NCBI GenBank assembly: GCA_944321155.1
Contig: CALUKG010000012.1
Location: 1-33,151 of the forward strand
DNA: 33,151 nt
Direction of reading: 5' to 3'
Origin: an uncultured Bacteroidales bacterium
GTDB lineage: Bacteria > Bacteroidota > Bacteroidia > Bacteroidales > Paludibacteraceae
The translations under genes were made by a program, and so were the position numbers. Shown here piece after piece: positions 16,637 to 23,163 of the stretch (within the stretch, counting starts at the first letter, position 1; every line of letters starts with the position of its first letter). The notes under the pieces are model-generated. The model had not been told where the DNA came from, made no database searches, and was given only the letters and a program-made list of their open reading frames with translations.

Positions 16637-16737
16637 AAAATGTCTACTTTTGTAAAAGCTAACAGGACAAAAATATCGCGATTGTCTACTTTGGAAAAAA
16701 TGTTTAACTAAAAAATTTTTTCCGTGTCTACTTTTTG
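16600..16737 (+). repeat. Degenerate 42-bp repeats in the IS right end
   Basis: GTC(C/T)ACTTT starts at 16600, 16642, 16684 and 16726, exactly 42 bp apart each time. The units also share an A-rich stretch after the core and a second A-rich stretch near their middle. The last core is part of the right inverted repeat, and the first overlaps the end of orfB. This looks like an array of transposase sites in helical phase (four turns). Confidence 0.75.
16722..16737 (-). repeat. Right terminal inverted repeat of the IS
   Basis: Its complement reads CAAAAAGTAGACACGG, matching the left end at 15126-15142 with one A fewer. The flank beyond it (CGTCTGGTACAG) does not match the left flank. Confidence 0.8.
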
Positions 16738-16765
16738 CGTCTGGTACAGTTGTTTTTTTGAAATC

Positions 16766-16882
16766 TTGGAAAAGCGGCAAAAATGAGTGCTTTTTCCTTG
16801 GAAAAGTGGCAAAAATCTTTGTTTTTTTTCTTGGAAAAGCGGCAAAAAATGATTATGTTTGCCCTGAAAAAGCGGCAAAAAT
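16766..16882 (+). repeat. Four phased repeats in front of the DUF4143 ATPase gene
   Basis: Near-identical copies of TTGGAAAAGCGGCAAAAAT at 16766-16784, 16798-16816 (one C to T), 16831-16850 (one extra A) and 16864-16882 (start changed to CTGAA). Spacing of the central G is 32, 33 and 33 bp, about three helical turns. Copies three and four flank the likely -7 box, so they may be operator sites. A fifth related copy lies at 19707-19722. Confidence 0.85.
16854..16861 (+). promoter_or_regulatory. -7 promoter box of the DUF4143 ATPase gene
   Basis: TATGTTTG matches TAnnTTTG, 47 bp before ATG 16909, and lies between phased repeat copies three and four. A protein bound to these repeats would block or guide polymerase. 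Confidence 0.55.
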
Positions 16883-16908
16883 GAATCTGTGACCTAATTT
16901 TATTCCTT

Positions 16909-18255
16909 ATGTTGAAACGAAAAATCGATGCTTATATACGTGATTTTTACAGAAATAGCCCTAATGTCCTGTTGATTACAGGCGCAAGACAGATAGGCAA
17001 AACCTATTCGATTAGGGAATTCGGAAAAACGTTTAAGAATTTCATTGAAATCAACTTCATTGAAAATCCGGATGCGGTAGGTTTGTTTAAAGGGGCAAGA
17101 AATAGTTCTGATTTATTGTTGAGACTCTCAGCTTTGGTAACAAAACCTTTGATAAAAGGTGAAACACTCATTTTCTTTGATGAGGTGCAGGTTTGTCCTG
17201 AAATTGTTACGGCTATTAAATTTCTCGTGGAAGATGCTTCTTATCGGTATATTTTAAGCGGTTCTTTGCTGGGTGTCGAATTAAAGGATCTTCGTTCAGA
17301 ACCCGTAGGATATATGGGGGTGAAGGACATGTACCCTATGGACTTTGAAGAATTTGTAACGGCAGTTGGTGTTAATAAACAATTGATTGATGCACTTCGT
17401 GATGCGTGGGAAAATGAACGGCAGGTTGATGATTTTGTTCATTCAAAGATGATGGAACTATTTCGCTTGTATCTTGTGGTTGGAGGAATGCCTGCTGCTG
17501 TAGTAAAATATTTGGAAACCAATAATCTTCAAGAGGTGATGGCTGTTCAGCAAGATATCATACGTTTATATAAACGCGATATATCACAGTATGACCGGGA
17601 CAATAAATTGAACATTGCAGAAATCTTCAATCTGATTCCTCCCGAACTGAATGCTAAAAATAAACGCTTTATTCTCAAACGTTTGAATGAACACGCAAAA
17701 TTCGACCGTTACCAGAATAGTTTTTTATGGTTAAAAAATGCAGGAGTAGCGCTTCCTGTTTATAATGTGGAAGAACCAAAAGTACCATTGTTGCTTTCAC
17801 GTTCAAGAAATTTGTTCAAGTTATTTCAAAGTGATATAGGTCTGCTGGCTGCACAATATGCTGATGGGATACAATTGCGTATTATAAATGGGGATAAGGC
17901 AATCAATTTTGGATCTGTTTACGAAAATGTTGTTGCACAAGAACTTACCGCACATGGTATAGACATATACTATTATAATAGCAAGAAACGCGGAGAACTT
18001 GATTTTATAATAGAATTGGATGGAAAAGCGTTGCCAATCGAAGTGAAATCAGGTAAAAATTATGAGACGCATCGTGCACTTTCCAATATTATGGATTGTA
18101 CTGACTATGAGTTGGAAAAAGCTATTATTCTGAACAATGACAACCTAAAAGTGGATGGGAAATATGTGTATGCACCAGTTTATATGGTTATGTTTATAGA
18201 AAAGAAAAATATTGCTCCCTCTTTCTATAAAGTGGATTTAAACGGGCTCCAATAA
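16909..18255 (+). CDS. AAA ATPase with DUF4143 nuclease-like C-terminal domain
   Basis: A 448-residue protein of the large AAA_14/DUF4143 family. The N-terminal ATPase has Walker A LLITGARQIGKTYS (residues about 20-33) and Walker B TLIFFDEVQ near 86-94. The C-terminal DUF4143 part ends in RGELDFIIELDGKALPIEVKSG, an E/D...ExK pattern like PD-(D/E)xK nucleases. The family is abundant and mobile in Bacteroidota; its biological role is not settled, with mobile-element or defence links proposed from context. It follows four phased repeats, and a relic of a second copy with the same kind of repeat lies about 1.5 kb past its stop. Its stop is 3 bp from the stop of the opposing metallophosphoesterase gene. 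Confidence 0.9.
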   Translation: MLKRKIDAYIRDFYRNSPNVLLITGARQIGKTYSIREFGKTFKNFIEINFIENPDAVGLFKGARNSSDLLLRLSALVTKPLIKGETLIFFDEVQVCPEIVTAIKFLVEDASYRYILSGSLLGVELKDLRSEPVGYMGVKDMYPMDFEEFVTAVGVNKQLIDALRDAWENERQVDDFVHSKMMELFRLYLVVGGMPAAVVKYLETNNLQEVMAVQQDIIRLYKRDISQYDRDNKLNIAEIFNLIPPELNAKNKRFILKRLNEHAKFDRYQNSFLWLKNAGVALPVYNVEEPKVPLLLSRSRNLFKLFQSDIGLLAAQYADGIQLRIINGDKAINFGSVYENVVAQELTAHGIDIYYYNSKKRGELDFIIELDGKALPIEVKSGKNYETHRALSNIMDCTDYELEKAIILNNDNLKVDGKYVYAPVYMVMFIEKKNIAPSFYKVDLNGLQ

Positions 18256-18258
18256 ACC

Positions 18259-19449
18259 CTACAATGCCTTTTTCAGAGTGATAACGGTAATTTCGGGTGG
18301 CATGCCAACGCGAATGGGCATTCCTATGAAACCAACGCCACGGTTCACATATAAATATTGCTTGCCCTGTTCATATAATCCGTCCCATTCATCATATACC
18401 CATGAGGCAGGAGAAATATGCAGCTTGCCGCAGTCAATGCCTAACTGGGCGGCATGAGTATGGCCCGATAGAGTCAATGCAATATTTGTTTGCCCGGTTA
18501 CTTCTGCTTTCCAGTGGGAAACATCGTGTGAAAGTAAGATACAGAACGTACTGTCAGAAACGCCCTGTAAAGCTTTGGTCAGATTGCCATATTGCGGAAA
18601 AGGTGGTTTGCCCCAATTCTCCACGCCCGCGATACAGATGCTGTCATTATTGTGCCGTATGTATTCGTGTTCATTGAGTAATAATCGGAATCCGCTGTCG
18701 CGAATAAGCTGTTTGGTCTTGTTTAGATTCTGTTCGCGCGCATCTGTGCTTTCCCATTCTGTATAGTCACCATAATCATGGTTGCCCAAGATGGCGAACT
18801 TTCCATATCGTGCATTGAGCTGTTGGAATGTTTCCACATAAGGTATCAGCTCTTCATGAAAATTGTTCACCATGTCGCCCGTAAAGCAGATGATGTCAGG
18901 CTTTTGTTCATTTATCATTTGCACCATGCGCTCCATAACGCTGTGGTCGGATCCCCAATTGCCTACATGTGCGTCTGAAAACTGGATAACTCGCATGCCG
19001 TTGAAGGCAGTTGGCAAATCAGAGAAAGTCAATTCCACTTCTTTGATGGTAAGGGCTTTTCGCGTGTGAAACATTCCCCATAAAAGTACGACGAAAAGTC
19101 CTATGCCAATAATGCCGCCCGCTTTACTCAGGGCAAGTGTCTTTTTCTTGGTTATTGCTTGAACCAAACTGTTCAACAGACTGAAAAAAGTAAATATGAG
19201 TTTGGGCACATAAATGAGTGCATACACTCCAAACAGCCAAAATACTTTTAGTGAAAATGCAGGGTTATGAATATCCTTACCGTTTGTACGCAATAGGATG
19301 AAGCTTAGTAAGAAAAGTAGGGTAGGTAGCCAATAGATGGCATGTAGTGCAAAACTTTTATGTAGTTTATGCAGTCGGTAAGAAATCCATATATCGGGTA
19401 AAATGGTGGCAGCCAACAACATCAGAAAGGCTTGCAAGTGCATTGACAT
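18259..19449 (-). CDS. Membrane-anchored metallophosphoesterase
   Basis: A 396-residue protein. Four membrane helices occur in the first 130 residues (about 5-22, 33-52, 67-93, 108-128), followed by a calcineurin-like phosphoesterase domain. Metal-binding motifs are complete: FSDAHVG (DxH), FTGDMVN (GDxx), LGNHDYGD (GNHD), LLSHDVSH and SGHTHAAQ (GHxH). The active site probably faces one side of the inner membrane and hydrolyses a phosphodiester or phosphomonoester, possibly of a lipid; related proteins include LpxG- and YkuE-type enzymes. The start is MSMHLQAF at 19449, or the second Met at 19443; both lead directly into the first helix. A TATCTTTA sequence complementary to 19524-19531 is a one-mismatch -7 box and may be its promoter. 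Confidence 0.9.
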   Translation of the reverse strand: MSMHLQAFLMLLAATILPDIWISYRLHKLHKSFALHAIYWLPTLLFLLSFILLRTNGKDIHNPAFSLKVFWLFGVYALIYVPKLIFTFFSLLNSLVQAITKKKTLALSKAGGIIGIGLFVVLLWGMFHTRKALTIKEVELTFSDLPTAFNGMRVIQFSDAHVGNWGSDHSVMERMVQMINEQKPDIICFTGDMVNNFHEELIPYVETFQQLNARYGKFAILGNHDYGDYTEWESTDAREQNLNKTKQLIRDSGFRLLLNEHEYIRHNNDSICIAGVENWGKPPFPQYGNLTKALQGVSDSTFCILLSHDVSHWKAEVTGQTNIALTLSGHTHAAQLGIDCGKLHISPASWVYDEWDGLYEQGKQYLYVNRGVGFIGMPIRVGMPPEITVITLKKAL

Positions 19450-19621
19450 AGATGGTAACTATTTGATTTATAGTATGTAAATTAATTCATTTCTTCCACC
19501 TTAGCAAGGTGTCTTTTCTGAGGTAAAGATAGTGAAAGCTGAGCGCAATAGCAAGACAAAAGTTTGCTTTTGGCAGGATATTACCGAACAGTGTCCTGTC
19601 TTATTTCAGTCTTTTCATGTC

Positions 19622-19641
19622 ATACCGCAATAATGCGGTAT
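19622..19641. repeat. Perfect 8-bp inverted repeat
   Basis: ATACCGCA and TGCGGTAT are separated by ATAA. No T-run follows on either strand, so it is not a typical terminator. It could be an operator or a REP-like element. Confidence 0.6.
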
Positions 19642-19706
19642 CCAGTAGCTAGGATAAGCGGAGGACTTATGTTTCTGGATTTGTCGTTATAATTGCTATA
19701 ATCTTA

Positions 19707-19722
19707 TTGGAAAGGTGGCAAA
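19707..19722 (+). repeat. Stray copy of the ATPase-gene upstream repeat
   Basis: TTGGAAAGGTGGCAAA matches the 16798-16816 copy of the phased repeats with one A to G change. It lies 24 bp before the relic start codon. Confidence 0.7.
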
Positions 19723-19746
19723 CTATAGAATTCGATTTTATTTCTT

Positions 19747-19807
19747 ATGTAGAAAAAATAGATACTTATTTATCTGATTTCTATGCTGATAGATTCAATA
19801 TGCTGTT
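19747..19807 (+). pseudogene. Relic of the 5' end of a DUF4143 ATPase gene
   Basis: The stretch around ATG 19747 aligns with the start of the intact gene at 16909. Shared features are TTTTATT(T/C)CTTATGT before the start, then codons equivalent to K-I-D-x-Y-x-x-D-F-Y and a match at ATGCTGTT against ATGTCCTGTT. The second codon has become TAG, and a small deletion around the AAACG of the intact gene shifts the frame. No trace of the rest of the gene was found. With the repeat at 19707 it marks a deleted or displaced second copy. Confidence 0.7.
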
Positions 19808-19834
19808 TTCTTTAAAATAGGTTAAATGCAAAAG

Positions 19835-19862
19835 TTTGTTATGTGGAAATTTAATATATTTG
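19835..19862 (+). promoter_or_regulatory. Likely promoter of the defence operon
   Basis: TTTG (19835-19838) and TATATTTG (19855-19862), an exact TAnnTTTG, with 16 bp between them, which is somewhat short. It predicts a transcript starting about 18 nt before the HTH gene start at 19888. Confidence 0.6.
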
Positions 19863-19887
19863 CGTTGAACTACAAATTTTGTCAGTT

Positions 19888-20100
19888 ATGAAGCAATTAA
19901 ATAGGATTAAAATAGTGCTGGTCGAAAAGAATAAAACAGCAAAATGGCTCTCAGAGCAGGTGGGCAGGAATGTGACATCTGTTTCCCGATGGTGTACCAA
20001 TACTTCGCAGCCAGACTTGGAAACATTGTTTCGGATTGCAGCACTCTTGGATGTTGACGTAAGAGAGTTGCTTCATGTAGAAAAGGATAAATCTAATTAA
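19888..20100 (+). CDS. XRE-family helix-turn-helix regulator
   Basis: A 70-residue protein made almost only of a Cro/C1-type HTH domain. The recognition region reads TAKWLSEQVGRNVTSVSRWC, followed by PDLETLFRIAALLDVDVRELL. The start is ATG 19888; a TTG at 19879 is in frame but is too close to the predicted transcription start. It is the first gene of the defence operon, 10 bp before the AlbA_2 gene. Small regulators of this kind often precede restriction-modification genes and act like controller (C) proteins, delaying restriction until methylation is in place. Autoregulation of the promoter at 19835-19862 is therefore likely but is inference. Confidence 0.88.
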   Translation: MKQLNRIKIVLVEKNKTAKWLSEQVGRNVTSVSRWCTNTSQPDLETLFRIAALLDVDVRELLHVEKDKSN

Positions 20101-20110
20101 ACATTTCAAG

Positions 20111-21664
20111 ATGGCTATTCCTGTAAATATTGAAGATCTGCTTCATAAGCGTAAAATAGAATCTACTCGCATAGAATTTAAGGCGGGTTGGAATCCAGAC
20201 AAAATATATCGTACTATCTGTGCTTTTGCTAATGATTTTGATAACATTGGCGGAGGGTACATCGTAGTTGGTGTTGAAGAAGAAAGCACTGGTATTGCTA
20301 AACGGCCGGTGGTAGGTGTTCCCATGGAAGAACTTGATAAGATCCAACGTGACATGATTGGTTTCAATCATAAGATTGAACCGTTTTATTTGCCACGGAT
20401 CGACGTGCAAGAAGTGGATGAAAAAAATGTGCTACTTATTTGGGTACCGGCAGGAGTAAACCGTCCTTATAATGTGCGTGAACGGGTTACTGCAACTAAT
20501 CAATCACTATGTAAATGGTATGTACGTAATGGGACCAATACGATTGAGGCAAGAGGTGAAGTCTTGGATGAATTGCGTGAGATGGCAAATCGTATTCCAT
20601 TTGATGAAAGAGGTAATGAGAATATAGAGATGACTGATATTTCAAGAGCCTTGGTTCTAGATTACCTGCAAACTGTCAATAGCCGTCTGGTTGCTGATTT
20701 CGAAAAGTTATCTCTATCTGAGTTATTGTCGCAGATGGATCTGCTGGTAGGGCCCGTTGAACGTCAACTGGTCAAAAATGTGGCTGCCATGATGTTTTGT
20801 AAGAATCCTGCCCAATTTTTCCCGACGACACAGGTGGATATTGTTATTTTTCCTGAGGGCTGTATCAAGAATCCCAACAATATGATTGAGGTTCCAAAGA
20901 TTGTTGGCCCTGTGCCCGATATGATTAAACAAGCGTTGGATTATATCAAGACGAATGTTATCAAAAAACGCATTATCAAACAGAAAGATAAGGCTGAATC
21001 TATAACCTTCTTCAACTATCCTTACCAAGCAATTGAAGAGGCAGTAGTTAATGCACTGTATCATAGGGATTATCAAGAACGGGAACCGGTTGAGATTACG
21101 ATTGAGCCAGACAAGATTTCTATTCTTAGCTATGCAGGTCCGGACCGTTCCATCAGTATTGATGCTATCCAAAAGGCTGAGCGCCTGAAGTCACGCCGCT
21201 ACCGTAATCGTCGTTTGGGCGATTATCTCAAAGAACTTCAGTTATCCGAAGGTAGAGGAACTGGTATTCCAACCATACAAGACGAGTTAAGAAGAAATGG
21301 CTCTGGTCCTGCTGTAATTGAGACTAATGAAGAAAGGAGTTACTTTTTGATAGAAATTCCTTGTAGAGAAGGATTTGAAGATGAACCATTAAATAGCATG
21401 ATAAATGAGCCATTAAATGATAAGATAAATGATAAGATAAATGATAAGATAAAAAGTGTACTGCTAAAGATTTCAGAACTTGGAATAGCAAAAAGAAAAG
21501 ACTTGCATGATGCAATAAAAATATCAATGCCCACTATTGATAGAATCCTTAAGCAGCTTATTTCAGAAGATCTTAATTTGATTGAGTATCAAGGATCTCG
21601 TAAGACAGGCGGTTATATATTGACCGAAAAAGGTAAATCCTTTGTAGAATCAATGAATGATTAA
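20111..21664 (+). CDS. AlbA_2 (Schlafen-type) ATP-binding regulator with winged helix
   Basis: A 517-residue protein. The N-terminal AlbA_2/Schlafen-AlbA domain (about 15-150) starts with ESTRIEFKAGWNPDKIYRTI and has ANDFDNIGGGYIVVGVEE. A GHKL-like domain (about 305-410) has YPYQAIEEAVVNALYHRDY and LSEGRGTGIPTIQDELRRNG, the HATPase_c_4 type. A C-terminal winged helix (about 450-510) reads RKDLHDAIKISMPTIDRILKQL with a C-terminal GGYILTEKG wing. The linker between them contains NDKI repeats. Such proteins are often found inside type I restriction loci and are usually labelled ATP-binding or transcriptional regulators; the molecular role is not settled. The stop overlaps the first possible start of hsdM1 by 8 nt. 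Confidence 0.88.
   Translation: MAIPVNIEDLLHKRKIESTRIEFKAGWNPDKIYRTICAFANDFDNIGGGYIVVGVEEESTGIAKRPVVGVPMEELDKIQRDMIGFNHKIEPFYLPRIDVQEVDEKNVLLIWVPAGVNRPYNVRERVTATNQSLCKWYVRNGTNTIEARGEVLDELREMANRIPFDERGNENIEMTDISRALVLDYLQTVNSRLVADFEKLSLSELLSQMDLLVGPVERQLVKNVAAMMFCKNPAQFFPTTQVDIVIFPEGCIKNPNNMIEVPKIVGPVPDMIKQALDYIKTNVIKKRIIKQKDKAESITFFNYPYQAIEEAVVNALYHRDYQEREPVEITIEPDKISILSYAGPDRSISIDAIQKAERLKSRRYRNRRLGDYLKELQLSEGRGTGIPTIQDELRRNGSGPAVIETNEERSYFLIEIPCREGFEDEPLNSMINEPLNDKINDKINDKIKSVLLKISELGIAKRKDLHDAIKISMPTIDRILKQLISEDLNLIEYQGSRKTGGYILTEKGKSFVESMND
21383..21454 (+). repeat. 24-bp and 12-bp tandem repeats in the AlbA_2 gene linker
   Basis: Two 24-bp units (21383-21406 and 21407-21430) are followed by two more copies of the 12-bp second half (21431-21442, 21443-21454). 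The 12-bp unit is GATAAGATAAAT, with the last base changed in the third copy. They encode a repeated NDKI linker. Units are multiples of three, so slippage changes linker length, not frame. Confidence 0.85.
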
Positions 21665-23159
21665 AATGGCAAAGAAAACAATAAAAAAAGAACTTACAGG
21701 GGCGCAAGATTTATACAATTTTTTGTTTGAAGCCTGTAATATCATACGTGGTCCTGTAAGTCAGGACAATTTTAAAGACTATATAACACCATTGCTATAT
21801 TATAAGCGTATATCAGATGTTTATGATGAAGAAACTGAGGATGCTTTGACTGATAGCGATGGTGATGAGGAATATGCTTCGCTACCTGAACAGCATCGAT
21901 TTGTTATACCAGACGGCTGTCATTGGCAGGACGTACGCGAACGCAGCGAAAATCTTGGTGCTGCAATAGTTGGAGCTATGCGACAAATTGAGATTGCAAA
22001 TCCAGATACGCTATATGGCGTTTTGTCTATGTTCTCTGCTCAGAAATGGACAAATAAAGCAATTCTGAATGATGGTAAAATCAGAGATTTGATTGAGCAT
22101 CTTTCAAAACGTAAATTGGGTAACAAGAATTATCCGGCCGATCTTATGGGTGATGCTTATGAGATCCTTTTGAAGAAATTTGCTGATGACAGTAAGGCTC
22201 AGGCTGGAGAGTTTTATACTCCTCGTTCCGTTGTTTCGTTATTGGTTCGCATACTTGATCCACAACCAGGAGAAACGGTGTATGATCCCGCGTGTGGTAG
22301 TGGTGGTATGTTGATTGAAGCCATTCGCTATATGCACGATGATACGCTTTGTTGCGGAAGCATTTTTGGACAGGAGAAAAACGTAGTCAATGCAGCAATT
22401 GCTAAAATGAATCTATTTCTTCATGGTGCATCTGATTTTAATGTGCTTCAAGGTGATACATTACGAGACCCGAAAATCTTGCAGAGTGGTAATATTGCCA
22501 AGTTCGATTGTGTAATAGCCAATCCTCCATTCTCTTTGGAAAACTGGGGGGCTACCGAATGGGCTTCAGATAAATACAAACGCAATCTTTGGGGAACACC
22601 TTCGGATAGTTGTGGCGACTTTGCATGGATTCAGCACATGATAGCATCAATGGCTCCGGCTCATGGTAGAATGGTGGTCGTAATGCCACAAGGTGTATTG
22701 TTCCGTGGCAATCAAGACGGGGAAATCAGAAAAAAAATGGTAGAAAGCGACTTGATAGAAGCTGTTGTAACTCTTGGAGACAAATTGTTCTATGGAACAG
22801 GATTATCACCATGTTTCTTGATTTTGCGAAGAATGAAACCAGCTGCACATTCTGGTCGGATACTTATGATTGATGGGACAAAGATTCTTACTCAGCGCCG
22901 TGCACAAAATGTATTAGAACCTGCAGATGTTGATAGACTATATGCATTGTATAAACAGTATGAAGATGTAGAAGACTTCTCCAAGGTAGTTACCCTGCAG
23001 GAGGTAAGGGATAAGGACTATAATTTGTCTCCCAATCGATTTGTGGAGTATCATAAGGAAGAAATTCGTCCATACTCAGAAGTACTGGCTGAGTTCAAGC
23101 AGGCGTATGAAGATGTAAAACGTCTTGAGCTTGAATTCTCTCAATTAATTAACGCATAA
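21657..23159 (+). CDS. hsdM: Type I restriction-modification methyltransferase subunit, first copy (HsdM1)
   Basis: A 500-residue N6-adenine methyltransferase. The N-terminal HsdM_N helical domain (about 15-170) has YYKRISDVYDEE and WTNKAILNDGKI. The catalytic domain has AdoMet motif I DPACGSGGM (210-218) and catalytic motif IV NPPF (289-292), with the family phrase GEFYTPRSVVSLLV just before motif I. It methylates adenine in the target chosen by HsdS and forms part of the restriction complex. The start may be ATG 21657 (8-nt overlap with the preceding stop, as at hsdS1 and hsdS2) or ATG 21666. It is followed after 4 bp by a second, diverged hsdM, which is unusual. Assignment to HsdM is firm. 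Confidence 0.93.
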   Translation: MIKMAKKTIKKELTGAQDLYNFLFEACNIIRGPVSQDNFKDYITPLLYYKRISDVYDEETEDALTDSDGDEEYASLPEQHRFVIPDGCHWQDVRERSENLGAAIVGAMRQIEIANPDTLYGVLSMFSAQKWTNKAILNDGKIRDLIEHLSKRKLGNKNYPADLMGDAYEILLKKFADDSKAQAGEFYTPRSVVSLLVRILDPQPGETVYDPACGSGGMLIEAIRYMHDDTLCCGSIFGQEKNVVNAAIAKMNLFLHGASDFNVLQGDTLRDPKILQSGNIAKFDCVIANPPFSLENWGATEWASDKYKRNLWGTPSDSCGDFAWIQHMIASMAPAHGRMVVVMPQGVLFRGNQDGEIRKKMVESDLIEAVVTLGDKLFYGTGLSPCFLILRRMKPAAHSGRILMIDGTKILTQRRAQNVLEPADVDRLYALYKQYEDVEDFSKVVTLQEVRDKDYNLSPNRFVEYHKEEIRPYSEVLAEFKQAYEDVKRLELEFSQLINA

Positions 23160-23163
23160 TAAT

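Larger units (their letters stand above)
15126..16737 (+). mobile_element. Decayed IS3-family insertion sequence
   Basis: The element has an IS3-type organisation: a small orfA with an HTH and leucine-rich tail, an orfB in the -1 frame carrying a DDE integrase core, and matching terminal inverted repeats. The inner sides of the ends are nearly identical: an A-rich run followed by GTAGACACGG. The outermost few bases and the target duplication could not be fixed by eye, because left and right flanks diverge just outside the A-run. The true ends may lie a few bases beyond 15126 and 16737. orfB is inactivated twice, so the copy cannot move by itself. It sits between the aminopeptidase and the DUF4143 ATPase gene, on the edge of the accessory region. 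Confidence 0.88.
19450..19887. other. 438-bp gap between divergent genes
   Basis: It contains the metallophosphoesterase promoter region, a perfect palindrome (19622-19641), one stray copy of the ATPase-gene repeat with a decayed 5' end of that gene (19707 to about 19807), and the promoter of the defence operon. No intact gene is visible. Confidence 0.7.

Noticed and set aside
16600-16737. Possible CRISPR or satellite array
   Set aside because: Only a 9-bp core is well conserved, and the array is part of the IS end.
16766-16882. Possible CRISPR array
   Set aside because: The repeats are 19 bp with only 12-14 bp between them and vary in sequence; there are no cas genes. Phased protein-binding sites fit better.
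20093-20410. Minus-strand frames opposite the AlbA_2 gene
   Set aside because: They lie antisense to a well supported domain and have no own features.
21419-21454. On/off phase variation by the 12-bp repeats
   Set aside because: The unit is a multiple of three, so slippage cannot shift the frame.
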